From Cytophagaceae bacterium (GTDB lineage: Bacteria > Bacteroidota > Bacteroidia > Cytophagales > JAIYAX01): 34,184 bases of DNA. How positions within the stretch are numbered: the first letter of the stretch is position 1; the number at the start of each line of letters is the position of its first letter. Location: contig JAIYAX010000006.1 in assembly GCA_027488815.1 (NCBI GenBank), positions 1 to 34,184 of the forward strand. Direction: 5' to 3'. A program made the position numbers and the translations under genes. The notes under the pieces were generated by a model. That model was not told the origin of the DNA. It saw only the letters and a program-made list of their open reading frames with translations, and made no database searches. Below, piece after piece: positions 15,889-24,671 of the stretch.

Positions 15889-17202
15889 ATGGATTTGCAA
15901 AACAGGGACATCCTTTTTAAGGCATTGATCATAGGAGCATTGAGTTTCTTCCTATTGATCCCTACTTTTCTGATCAACAACCTCGTATCGGAGCGTCAGC
16001 AACGACAGACTGAGGCTTTTGATGAAATCAGTTCCAAATGGGCCTCAGCGCAAACGATCACAGGACCCATCCTTACCATCCCTTACATTGAGTATTCTAA
16101 AGACGCTTCTGGAATCGTGCGTGCACTTCGTAAGCAGATCCATATCCTGCCTGAGCAATTGAACATAGAAGGTACCATGCAGCCTGAAATAAGAAGAAGG
16201 GGATTGTACGAAGTGGCCGTTTACAAATCAGATTTGGCCTTTTCAGGGAATTTTAAAGACGCAGAATCCCAAACATTTGGGATACCTAAAAACCAGATTC
16301 TTTTTCAGGAGGCTTTTGTTTCAGTAGGCATCACTGACCTCAGAGGGATTAAAGACCGTGTGGATTTGCAATGGGACTCCGATACATTAAGCTTTAACTC
16401 AGGCGTAGAGGCTACAGACCTGATGAGTTCAGGAGTCAATTTGCGAATTGCACTTGACAGTAACCTTGCTGCAGGATCCAAACATCATTTCCGGTTTAAT
16501 CTGGCACTCAAGGGTTCAAGGAACCTCTTTTTCACACCAGTGGGTAAAGAGACTGCGCTCAAGCTCCAATCGCCCTGGACCAGCCCAAGTTTTGATGGCT
16601 CCTTTTTACCTGATAGCAGCAAGGTAAGCGAGAAAGGTTTTGAAGCCTACTGGAAAATTTTGCACCTTAACCGCAACTACCCTCAATCCTGGCTCAACAA
16701 CAAGCATCAGTTTACGGATTCGGCTTTTGGTTTAAATCTGTTGCTCCCAGTAGATAACTACACCCAAACTGACCGATCCATCAAATATGCCCTCCTTTTT
16801 ATTGTCCTTACTTTCTTGATTTTCTTCTTTTTAGAGCTGGTCAACAAAGTTTCAGTTCACCCGCTACAATACATTCTGGTGGGCTTTGCTTTGGCACTAT
16901 TCTATATTCTGCTACTTTCGATTTCAGAGCATCTGCATTTTCAGCTTGCTTACCTTATTGCTTCCTTAATGACCCTGGGCCTGATTGCCTGGTACTCAAA
17001 CAGTATCTTAAAACAGACAAAACTTGCTGCTTTGGTGGTTGCCAATCTGGTGATCTTGTACACCTTTATTTACACCATCATCCAAATGGAAAGCTATGCC
17101 CTACTGATGGGTAGCATTGGCTTGTTTATCATTCTGACGATCATCATGTACTTCTCCAGAAAAGTTGACTGGAAGTCGTTGAACATGAGCGAAGGAGGTT
17201 GA
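15889..17202 (+). CDS. creD: Inner membrane protein CreD family
   Basis: This 437-residue protein has one N-terminal membrane segment (about residues 10-30), a large periplasmic domain containing TGPILTIPY and a GVTDLRGI-like motif (GITDLRGIKD), and four or five C-terminal membrane segments from about residue 300. The hallmark SVHPLQYILVGFALALFYIL followed by LSISEH is present and very typical of CreD. In enterobacteria CreD is the output of the CreBC system and affects envelope behaviour and some antibiotic responses. No creBC genes are visible here, so regulation is unclear. It ends 8 bases from the convergent methyltransferase gene. Confidence 0.9.
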   Translation: MDLQNRDILFKALIIGALSFFLLIPTFLINNLVSERQQRQTEAFDEISSKWASAQTITGPILTIPYIEYSKDASGIVRALRKQIHILPEQLNIEGTMQPEIRRRGLYEVAVYKSDLAFSGNFKDAESQTFGIPKNQILFQEAFVSVGITDLRGIKDRVDLQWDSDTLSFNSGVEATDLMSSGVNLRIALDSNLAAGSKHHFRFNLALKGSRNLFFTPVGKETALKLQSPWTSPSFDGSFLPDSSKVSEKGFEAYWKILHLNRNYPQSWLNNKHQFTDSAFGLNLLLPVDNYTQTDRSIKYALLFIVLTFLIFFFLELVNKVSVHPLQYILVGFALALFYILLLSISEHLHFQLAYLIASLMTLGLIAWYSNSILKQTKLAALVVANLVILYTFIYTIIQMESYALLMGSIGLFIILTIIMYFSRKVDWKSLNMSEGG

Positions 17203-17210
17203 TTAGCCCC

Positions 17211-18392
17211 TTACTTTAGTCGTTCGGCGATCACAAAAAGACGTTGGTCCCAATGATCTGTTAGAGCAAAAAGAAAGCGTTCACCGCCCGGTTGAAGTTT
17301 AAGTTTCAGATATAACTTCTCCGGGCTAATGGGGAAATTACGGGTAACAATCAGTGCCTTTTTCTCAGGAAACCAGTTCAAAAGTTGATTTGTGCTGGCA
17401 GGCAAGGCTTTCAGAACCTTAAATTGGCGTCCGGGGAATTGATCGATATGCTCAGCAGAAGTATAAAGATGGGTAAAGGGATGTAATCGTTTAAGGCCAA
17501 TAGAGGAAGCAAGAAGCTTATAGGGGCCTGCTTTAAGAATGGAAACAAAGGGATCATATAAATAAATGCTTAATGCCCCGCATAGCATAGGAGCGGCTGC
17601 CTCTTCTTCCGGGATAAATACAAAAGGCAGAGAGTTGTATCCGATTTCTGCTGCTGTAATCTTAAGCGGCAGGTTTGAGTTAGGCTTAAGAAAAACCAGA
17701 ATCTCTTTGCATTCGTTTTTTACAGAAACCACATGGATTTCAGTTAACTGAGGCCATAAGCCCATCATTTCCGGCAGGCTATCCATTGGGCTGAGCTTCA
17801 GCAACAGCGGATAGTGTAATGATAAGCTTAATCGGATGAGTTCTGAGGGGTCTGGAACATACTGACTCAATTGGCTTTGTCTCCTGCCTTTTTCATCTCT
17901 TCGGCTAGGGTCAGCATAAATTAATGTGTCACCCTCGGATGGAGGCAATTGGCTTAAAAGATCCAAAGCGTCTTTCTGAGAATAGTCAATGTTTTGAAAA
18001 TTTAACTTTTGAAAATTGGCACGGCACACCCCACTAAGCATTTCATTGGGTTCATTATGAAGCACTTTTTGAGCTTGCTGAGCAAAAGCCCAGGTATCAA
18101 TCCCAAATCCACCGGTAAGGTCGATGACTTTTAGATAAGCAAAATGGGTGGCTTTGTAAGCTGCTGTTGCCTCTGAGGAAGATTGTTCAATATTAACAGG
18201 ATCAGGCCATATCAAATCTTTATGGGCACTCAGTGAGGGCAGTTTTTCTTTTCCTTTCAAATAGCTTTTCAGCCTGTTTGCCAGGTAGAACTGATCCAGC
18301 TTTGCTTTTCGGGCAGCTTCAGCCATTTGGGCCGGAATGAGATGCTTATGCTTCTCCCAGAATTCCTGCTCTTCCGGAAGTAAAGCCCTCAT
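17211..18392 (-). CDS. Class I SAM-dependent methyltransferase with THUMP-like domain
   Basis: This 393-residue protein has SAM motif I at 89-99 (VIDLTGGFGID) with an acidic motif II at NEPN. The catalytic motif DPSRR is at 161-165, in the style of the DPP/NPP motif of N-specific RNA or DNA methyltransferases. The C-terminal ~100 residues match the THUMP-like domain found with this family, whose target is probably RNA. The start overlaps the asd stop by one base (TAATG), so it is translationally coupled to aspartate-semialdehyde dehydrogenase. Target not known. Confidence 0.85.
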   Translation of the reverse strand: MRALLPEEQEFWEKHKHLIPAQMAEAARKAKLDQFYLANRLKSYLKGKEKLPSLSAHKDLIWPDPVNIEQSSSEATAAYKATHFAYLKVIDLTGGFGIDTWAFAQQAQKVLHNEPNEMLSGVCRANFQKLNFQNIDYSQKDALDLLSQLPPSEGDTLIYADPSRRDEKGRRQSQLSQYVPDPSELIRLSLSLHYPLLLKLSPMDSLPEMMGLWPQLTEIHVVSVKNECKEILVFLKPNSNLPLKITAAEIGYNSLPFVFIPEEEAAAPMLCGALSIYLYDPFVSILKAGPYKLLASSIGLKRLHPFTHLYTSAEHIDQFPGRQFKVLKALPASTNQLLNWFPEKKALIVTRNFPISPEKLYLKLKLQPGGERFLFALTDHWDQRLFVIAERLK

Positions 18393-19387
18393 TATCCGTT
18401 CACAAAGCCCTGCTTGAAGATGTACTCTGCAATTTGCACAGCATTGGTAGCCGCTCCTTTTCGGAGGTTGTCAGCGACGATCCACAGATTTATACCGTTT
18501 GTTATGCTCTCGTCCATTCGAATTCTACCAACGAAGACTTCGTCCTTTCCTGCAGCCATCAGAGGCATAGGGTAGATGTTCTCAGCAGGATTATCCATCA
18601 CCACCACCCCCTGGCTTCTTGATAACACTTTTCTGACTTCTTCAACGCTTATGGGTGCTTCAAACTCAATGTTGACTGACTCAGAGTGTCCCCCAAGAAC
18701 AGGAATCCTGACTGTTGTTGACGTGATCGGCAACTGGGGTTCGTCCATGATCTTGCGTGTCTCGTTGATCATTTTCATTTCCTCTTTAGAATAGCCATTC
18801 GGTTGGAAGAGGTCAATATGAGGAATGACATTGAGGTCGATTTGGTAGGGATAGGCCTTCTCGCCTTCAATTCCAGCCCTTTCATTTTGAAGTTGCTTAA
18901 CCGCTTTGATGCCTGTTCCGGTCACAGACTGATAAGTACTTACCACAATCCGTTTGATCTTATTAATTCGATGCAAAGGATTGAGCACCATCACCATTTG
19001 TATGGTTGAGCAGTTAGGGTTGGCAATGATATAATCCGTCTTCTTCAGGATCGAGGAATTAATCTCCGGCACCACCAATGGCACCTTAGGGTCCATTCTC
19101 CAGGCAGAGGAGTTGTCAATCACATACACACCTGCTTCAGAAAATCGGGGTGCATACTGCAATGAGGGGTCACGTCCGGCTGAAAAAATGGCAATATTGG
19201 GTTTTAGTGAGAGGGCCTCCTCAGGACTCATGACAAAGTAATCTTTCCCTTTGAATTTTAAGGGCTTGCCCAAAGTGCGGGCAGAGGCCACCGGATAAAA
19301 CTCAGAAACCGGCAAGCCAGAGTTTTCTAATACTTTGATAATCTCACAGCCTACAAGACCGGTAGCACCTACCAAGCAAAACTTCAT
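18392..19387 (-). CDS. asd: Aspartate-semialdehyde dehydrogenase
   Basis: This 331-residue enzyme makes aspartate semialdehyde from aspartyl phosphate with NADPH, for lysine/diaminopimelate, threonine and methionine synthesis. The cofactor motif GATGLVG is at residues 7-13. The catalytic cysteine is Cys126 in NPNCST. The substrate-binding Arg227 (TVRIP) and the catalytic His234 (GGHSES) are present. Length and order fit the family. It is the first gene of a two-gene minus-strand unit with the THUMP-like methyltransferase. Only 56 bases separate it from the divergent lamin-tail gene, and no clear promoter box is seen there. Confidence 0.95.
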   Translation of the reverse strand: MKFCLVGATGLVGCEIIKVLENSGLPVSEFYPVASARTLGKPLKFKGKDYFVMSPEEALSLKPNIAIFSAGRDPSLQYAPRFSEAGVYVIDNSSAWRMDPKVPLVVPEINSSILKKTDYIIANPNCSTIQMVMVLNPLHRINKIKRIVVSTYQSVTGTGIKAVKQLQNERAGIEGEKAYPYQIDLNVIPHIDLFQPNGYSKEEMKMINETRKIMDEPQLPITSTTVRIPVLGGHSESVNIEFEAPISVEEVRKVLSRSQGVVVMDNPAENIYPMPLMAAGKDEVFVGRIRMDESITNGINLWIVADNLRKGAATNAVQIAEYIFKQGFVNG

Positions 19388-19443
19388 GATTTGGTAAAAT
19401 AAGTAAGCGTAATTGAATAATCGTTTGTGCGTAGCTTGGGCGG

Positions 19444-22400
19444 ATGTTTCTAAGAATCTTCTCCATTTTCAGCATGTTGCTCTTGACAAAAGTAACACTA
19501 AATGCACAGGTAAATGAAACTTTCAATGATAGCGATTTTACCCAAAATCCTACATGGCAAGCGGATACTTCCAAATGGCGAGTACTTAATCAGGAACTGA
19601 ATTCAAAAAGTTTGATTGCCAACGATACGTTTTTTATAGCCACACCTAGCAGTTTGTTAAGTCAGGCAGAATGGTCGTGTAAAATTCGCCTTACTTTTTC
19701 TACTTCAGGTGCCAATTATGTAGACATGTTTGTGGCCGCCAGTAGCCCTTCTCTGACCTCTGCAGCCAATAATGGGTATTTTGTTCGAATAGGCGGCACT
19801 TCTGATGAGATTAGCTTGTATAGAAAATCAGGTACTACCCTCACGGAAATAATTGATGGATTAGACGGTCGCAGCCAGTTTAGCACCAGCAACAATACCA
19901 TTCTAATCCGACTAACAAGAAACGCCTCTGGATTATGGACTCTGCAAAGCGATAATGGCAATGGCTCCGGATTTTTTACCGAAGGTGATACAATCGAAAC
20001 CACATTTTCTTCCTCTTCCTGGTTTGGCTTTTTGGTAAGGCAATCAACTGCTACTTTTTTTGAGCGACACTTCTTTGATGATATTCTGGTTCAACCCCTC
20101 ACCGTAGATACAACTCCTCCGGTGGCTACTGGTATATCTGTACTTTCCGATACGGTACTTCAAGTTCAATTTAATGAGCCTGTGAGTTCTACTGGCAATT
20201 TTACCATCAGTCCGGGCAATCTAGTTCCGGTCTCGGTTTCAAATACATCTCCAGCCGTTTTGAGACTAAGTTTTTCATCGGTATTTGTTCCCAACCAAAA
20301 TTATTCACTGCAAGTCAATGGAGTTCAAGACCTCATAGGTAACACCATGATTGCAGGTCAATCTTTCCCCTTTGTTTGGGCTCCCCCTTTCACCCCGGGC
20401 TTTAGACAACTGGTCATCAATGAGTTGTTTGCAGACCCGAGTCCGCAAGTGGGTTTACCCAATTCAGAATTTATAGAAATTTTTAATCCAGGTACTCAAT
20501 CTATCTCTCTACTAGGCTATCGGCTAGCTGATCCGGGTACCACTACCCAAATAGGGCAAAATGTTAGCATTACACCCGGTGGCTTTGTCATTTTATGCCC
20601 CATTGCTTCTGTCCCTCTTTTTCAAGCTTTTGGCAATGTGATTGGATTAAGCAGTTGGCCATCGTTAAATAATGACCGGGATACGATCCGCTTTAGCAGA
20701 CCTGATGGCATCCTGATTGATGAGTTGGCCTATAGTAATACCTGGTATGCAAGTACCGTAAAGCGAGATGGGGGGTGGACTCTTGAACAGAAAAACCCAT
20801 TCAGCTTGTGTACCAGTCGCAGTAATTGGTCAGAGTCTCAGCAATCAGCAGGGGGCACTCCGGGTAGCATCAATAGTGTTTTCGATACGACCAGTGATAC
20901 TCAAAAACCTGTTCTGACATCTGCACTTTCAGGACCTGGCTTACTTCGGTTGCAATTCAATGAAATTCTCGACAGTCTCTCCGTAGCTCAGGCCACTGTG
21001 AACATCGGTGGAGTGCTGGCTACCGGCCTTCAACTCTCAGGTGACAAAACACAAGTGACAGCAATCCCGGGTCAAACGCTGGTAGTGGGTCAGTTGTACC
21101 CTCTGTTGGTGAGTGGAATTCGAGATTGCCCCGGAAATACGATGGATGTATTTCAAACAAGCATTGGCCTCGGAGAAGTGCCACTTGAAGGAGACCTTAT
21201 AATAACCGAGATCATGGCTGATGAAAGCCCGGCCCTGGGCCAAGCATTGGCTGAATATGTGGAGATCTACAACCGAAGCTCAAAACTCATTGAGCTTGAG
21301 GGTACTGTCTTTTCTGATCCTTCTACCAGTACTACGCTATTCCCCGGATTGCTACAGCCGGACAGTTTTATCATTATTCACTCGGCGAGCAGCAGCGCAT
21401 TGTTTCAAGCTGCCGCTTATCGCCGGCAAGGTCTTAGTCCTTGGCCGGGCCTCAACAATACGGGTGAATTGATCCAATTGACCAATGTACTGAACAATGT
21501 GGTCGATCAGGTCAATTATACCGACGATTGGTACCTTGACCCGATTAAAAAAGAAGGAGGTTACAGCCTTGAATTGATAAACCCAACGCTGCCTTGCAGT
21601 GGCTCAGGCAACTGGCGTGCATCCAATCACCCTAGTGGAGGGACACCAGGGGCGCAAAACAGTATATGGAATACCAGTCCAGACACACTCCCGCCCTTGC
21701 TTTTAGAAGCGATTGCCGAAACAGCTACACGAATCAAGCTACGTTTTTCAGAAACTTTGGGCTCCGCTTCGATCCTACCGGATAGCCTGAGATTGACCCC
21801 TTCCAGGCAGATCATACAGATCTTGCAAGACAGTGATGAGCCGGAACTTTACTTTGTTTTCCTGGCAGACAGTCTAAATGAAAACTTACTGTATACCCTC
21901 AAACTATCAGGTTGGCAAGATTGCAGTGGAAACGGCATGGCGACTGTACAATTTCAAACCGGTCTGGGTAAAACTCCGGGCTTTTTAGGCCTTATCATCA
22001 CAGAAATCATGGCCGATGAAAGCCCTGCTTTTGGTCCATTTGCCAGTGAATTTCTTGAGATCAAAAACAACTCCGCTGGCATTGTAAACACGGATGGGTG
22101 CAGGCTTCAAGATCAAACAGGCTCAGTGGCACTTCCCATAATTCAAATGCTGCCCGGTGAGCGGGTTGTATTCTGCCCCAGCTCATCCATTTCCTTATTT
22201 TCATCGGCTGCAGGAGCAAAAGTCATAGGATTAAGCGGCTGGTTAAGTCTGAACAACACCGGAGAAAATCTAAGCATTACAAATGCCAACGGAGCATTGG
22301 TGTTTAGTATGAGTTACACTGACGATTGGTACAATGACGCTGTGAAAAAAGAAGGAGGTTGGTCCTTGGAAATGCTGGACGAGCGGCTTCCTTGCCTGGG

Positions 22401-23628
22401 CATAAGCAATTGGTCGGCGAGTGTGGCATTACTGGCTGCCACACCAGGGGGTCTCAATTCTACTGTTCGCAATTTGGCAGACCTCAGCCCTCCTGAAATC
22501 TTAAGAGCCGATATCGAAAATCCAAGTCAAGTACTTATCAAACTGAACGAACATCTGGATAGCACCACTATATCGGGTTGGAATATTGGTCTTTCAAGCC
22601 CTAATGGAGTACTGAACATTAACAAAGTTGAACTGAAACTCCCGGAATTTGAACTCATTGAACTAAGTCTTGATGATACCATGAAGATAAAGTTGCCCTA
22701 CAAACTGAGTTTATCAGGCCTGGCAGACTGTTCAGGGAACAGGTCGACACTAAGCGAGCGCACGCTTTATTTGCCGGAACCAGCGCAAGAAGGCGATCTA
22801 CAGATCAATGAAATTTTATACAACCCTTTTCCGGGAGGAGTTGACTTTGTAGAGTTGGTGAACACCTCTTCCAAATTCATCGACCTGAGGTATTGGCAAT
22901 TGGCTCGAGTGGAAGAAGATAGTCTGGGTTCCTTTTCTACCATTACAGACTTGCCATTTATCATAGGTCCGGGAGATTATGTCACCATAACAACCAAACC
23001 AGATTTAATCAGCAGAGACTACCCCTCCTTCAGAAAAAATACAGCTCTCGTTCCGGCAAGCATGCCTTCATTCAATGATGATGAAGGTACCGTAGTGCTC
23101 CTGAATTCTGCAGCAACAATAGTAGACCAGTTTGCCTATACCGATGATCTGCATCTCAGCTTAATCGATGATACTGAAGGTATATCTCTTGAGAAACGCA
23201 ATCCCAAACTTAATTCCATGACACCGGAAAACTGGACTTCTGCTGCCACTACAGTCAATGCCACTCCCGGCTACAGGAACTCTCAATTCAGCGACCTACC
23301 CGGAGTGACAAGTGGTACAATTGAGATCAAGCCAGCGGTATTTACCCCTGATGGAGATGGGAATAATGACCAGGCCTTTATCTACTACCAGTTTGGACAA
23401 GCCGGATTCATTGGTAACGCAACAGTTTTTGACAGCTATGGAAGAGAAATCAAGAGGATAGCAAAAAATACGGTTCTAGGCACTGAAGGATTTCTAATAT
23501 GGGATGGCAGTAATGAAGAAGAGCAAAAAGCTCCTGTAGGTAGCTACCTGATTATGCTGGAGGTCTTTCAAACTCAAGGAACTACCGCATATTTTAAGCG
23601 AACAGTTGTATTGGGCGCAAGACTGTAG
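19444..23628 (+). CDS. Giant secreted lamin-tail/Ig-like repeat protein, likely T9SS cargo
   Basis: This 1394-residue protein has a signal peptide (cleavage probably after NAQ, residue 22). The first ~215 mature residues look like a lectin/LamG-type beta sandwich. Four alternating pairs follow: SbsA/Big_5-like Ig domains starting near 223, 487, 749 and 1015, and lamin-tail domains starting near 321, 584, 849 and 1117. The lamin-tail units share starts such as LIITEIMADESPA and ends such as KKEGGWSLE and GGTPG. From about 1290 a C-terminal domain with FTPDGDGNND, WDGS and VGSYLIML resembles CHU_C/FlgD-like ends used for type IX secretion. It is probably a cell-surface or secreted adhesive or structural protein. 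Domain calls are from motifs, with boundaries approximate. Confidence 0.88.
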   Translation: MFLRIFSIFSMLLLTKVTLNAQVNETFNDSDFTQNPTWQADTSKWRVLNQELNSKSLIANDTFFIATPSSLLSQAEWSCKIRLTFSTSGANYVDMFVAASSPSLTSAANNGYFVRIGGTSDEISLYRKSGTTLTEIIDGLDGRSQFSTSNNTILIRLTRNASGLWTLQSDNGNGSGFFTEGDTIETTFSSSSWFGFLVRQSTATFFERHFFDDILVQPLTVDTTPPVATGISVLSDTVLQVQFNEPVSSTGNFTISPGNLVPVSVSNTSPAVLRLSFSSVFVPNQNYSLQVNGVQDLIGNTMIAGQSFPFVWAPPFTPGFRQLVINELFADPSPQVGLPNSEFIEIFNPGTQSISLLGYRLADPGTTTQIGQNVSITPGGFVILCPIASVPLFQAFGNVIGLSSWPSLNNDRDTIRFSRPDGILIDELAYSNTWYASTVKRDGGWTLEQKNPFSLCTSRSNWSESQQSAGGTPGSINSVFDTTSDTQKPVLTSALSGPGLLRLQFNEILDSLSVAQATVNIGGVLATGLQLSGDKTQVTAIPGQTLVVGQLYPLLVSGIRDCPGNTMDVFQTSIGLGEVPLEGDLIITEIMADESPALGQALAEYVEIYNRSSKLIELEGTVFSDPSTSTTLFPGLLQPDSFIIIHSASSSALFQAAAYRRQGLSPWPGLNNTGELIQLTNVLNNVVDQVNYTDDWYLDPIKKEGGYSLELINPTLPCSGSGNWRASNHPSGGTPGAQNSIWNTSPDTLPPLLLEAIAETATRIKLRFSETLGSASILPDSLRLTPSRQIIQILQDSDEPELYFVFLADSLNENLLYTLKLSGWQDCSGNGMATVQFQTGLGKTPGFLGLIITEIMADESPAFGPFASEFLEIKNNSAGIVNTDGCRLQDQTGSVALPIIQMLPGERVVFCPSSSISLFSSAAGAKVIGLSGWLSLNNTGENLSITNANGALVFSMSYTDDWYNDAVKKEGGWSLEMLDERLPCLGISNWSASVALLAATPGGLNSTVRNLADLSPPEILRADIENPSQVLIKLNEHLDSTTISGWNIGLSSPNGVLNINKVELKLPEFELIELSLDDTMKIKLPYKLSLSGLADCSGNRSTLSERTLYLPEPAQEGDLQINEILYNPFPGGVDFVELVNTSSKFIDLRYWQLARVEEDSLGSFSTITDLPFIIGPGDYVTITTKPDLISRDYPSFRKNTALVPASMPSFNDDEGTVVLLNSAATIVDQFAYTDDLHLSLIDDTEGISLEKRNPKLNSMTPENWTSAATTVNATPGYRNSQFSDLPGVTSGTIEIKPAVFTPDGDGNNDQAFIYYQFGQAGFIGNATVFDSYGREIKRIAKNTVLGTEGFLIWDGSNEEEQKAPVGSYLIMLEVFQTQGTTAYFKRTVVLGARL
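20113..23300 (+). repeat. Four Ig-like + lamin-tail repeat units inside the giant surface protein
   Basis: Conserved anchors recur about every 263-268 codons. Lamin-tail starts lie near 20408, 21196, 21990 and 22796. Ig starts lie near 20113, 20905, 21690 and 22488. Units 2 and 3 are the most alike (MADESPA, DDWY, KKEGG shared). Unit 4 is the most diverged and lacks the KKEGG sequence. This indicates internal duplication followed by divergence. Confidence 0.8.
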
Positions 23629-23643
23629 CTTGTTGATTTATAC

Positions 23644-23651
23644 TATATTTG
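23644..23651 (+). promoter_or_regulatory. Candidate -7 box for the dksA-like/scpB/rluB unit
   Basis: TATATTTG followed by CAC matches TAnnTTTG in the same context as the rimP promoter. It lies 32 bases before the ATG at 23684 and 15 bases after the previous stop. No TTG is seen at ideal -33 spacing. Confidence 0.6.
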
Positions 23652-23683
23652 CACCCTGAAAATAACCAGGAGCAAGCATAGGG

Positions 23684-24067
23684 ATGAGCCAAGAAGAAAA
23701 ACTACGCTACAGCGAATCGGAACTGAAGGAATTCGAGGAGCTTATCACGGGCAAACTTGAAATAGCCCGTAAGGAGCTCAATTACATCAAAGAGCAACTC
23801 AGCAAAAAAAATGATCCCGGTACAGATACCACCTCGATCTCTGTAAAGGTGCTTGAAGACGGGGCCGATACTGCTGAAAAAGAGAATTTAAGCCAGCTTG
23901 CTGCCAGACAACAAAAGTTTATCACGCAATTGGACAATGCTCTCATCAGGATTAAAAACGGGACTTATGGGATATGCATTGATACAGGTAAGCTCATCCC
24001 AAAAGAAAGACTCAGGGCAGTTCCTCATACCCAGCATTCGATTGAGGCAAAGCTCAAAAGGGGTTAA
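23684..24067 (+). CDS. DksA/TraR-family regulator with degenerate zinc finger
   Basis: This 127-residue protein has an N-terminal coiled-coil-like helical region (residues ~5-90) with acidic residues in the middle, as in DksA. The C-terminal finger region reads GTYGICIDTGKLIPKERL then RAVPH. The four zinc cysteines of classical DksA are reduced to Cys98 alone. Many Bacteroidota members share this GKLIPxERLRAVPH form, so it is probably functional without zinc. The family binds the RNA polymerase secondary channel and tunes transcription, often with ppGpp. The stop overlaps the scpB start by one base (TAATG). Confidence 0.87.
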   Translation: MSQEEKLRYSESELKEFEELITGKLEIARKELNYIKEQLSKKNDPGTDTTSISVKVLEDGADTAEKENLSQLAARQQKFITQLDNALIRIKNGTYGICIDTGKLIPKERLRAVPHTQHSIEAKLKRG

Positions 24068-24648
24068 TGAGTTTCCTCCAAAAGCATATTGAAGCACTCA
24101 TTTTTTGTGCAGCAGAACCCATCACTCCAGAGGAGATCAGGCAATGCTTGGTAGAAATGTTTGAAGCTGAAGTACCTCAGGACGACATCATCAGTTGCAT
24201 TGACCAAATCAGAGAAAAATACCGGCACGATGACTATGTTTTTGAGCTTGCCGGAAGTGCCGGGGGCTTGCAATTTCTTACCAAGCCAGCATATCAGTCG
24301 AGCATAAGTATTTTACTTAGGCATAAGTCAAAGCGCAAGCTATCCACCTCAGCGATAGAGACACTTTCAATAGTAGCCTATAAGCAGCCCGTAAGCAAAT
24401 CGGAAATCGAGCAGATCAGAGGAGTAAACTGTGACTATGCCATACAGAAGCTTCTTGAAAAAGAACTCGTTGAAATAAGGGGTAAGGCAGACTCTGTAGG
24501 TAGACCCATCTTATATGGCACCAGCCCAAGGTTCATGGATTACTTTGGAATCAATAGCCTTTCTGAATTGCCCCAGCCAAAAGATTTTGCTGAAGAAGAT
24601 CAGCAACTTGACGGATCCAAGACTTTAGCATCCACAGAAGAAACCTAA
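24067..24648 (+). CDS. scpB: Segregation and condensation protein B
   Basis: ScpB is the winged-helix kleisin partner of the SMC-ScpA condensin that organises the chromosome. This copy has 193 residues, a normal length. The N-terminal winged helix begins FLQKHIEALIFCAAEPIT. The second winged helix has the family signature LSIVAYKQPVSKSEIEQIRGVNCDYAIQ, followed by GRPILYGTSPRFMDYFG. The tail is short and polar. Translational coupling with the upstream DksA-like gene (TAATG) and a 23-base gap to the rluB-like gene suggest one operon. scpA is not in the window. Confidence 0.95.
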   Translation: MSFLQKHIEALIFCAAEPITPEEIRQCLVEMFEAEVPQDDIISCIDQIREKYRHDDYVFELAGSAGGLQFLTKPAYQSSISILLRHKSKRKLSTSAIETLSIVAYKQPVSKSEIEQIRGVNCDYAIQKLLEKELVEIRGKADSVGRPILYGTSPRFMDYFGINSLSELPQPKDFAEEDQQLDGSKTLASTEET

Positions 24649-24671
24649 ATACAGTAGAGATACTGCAAGCT

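Noticed and set aside
19388-19443. Promoter search between asd and the lamin-tail gene
   Set aside because: Only an imperfect ATCGTTTG is seen on the plus strand, with AT instead of the required TA. Not enough to annotate.
23657-23673. Small CCTG/CAGG inverted repeat before the dksA-like gene
   Set aside because: Four base pairs around an eight-base loop are too weak to be meaningful.
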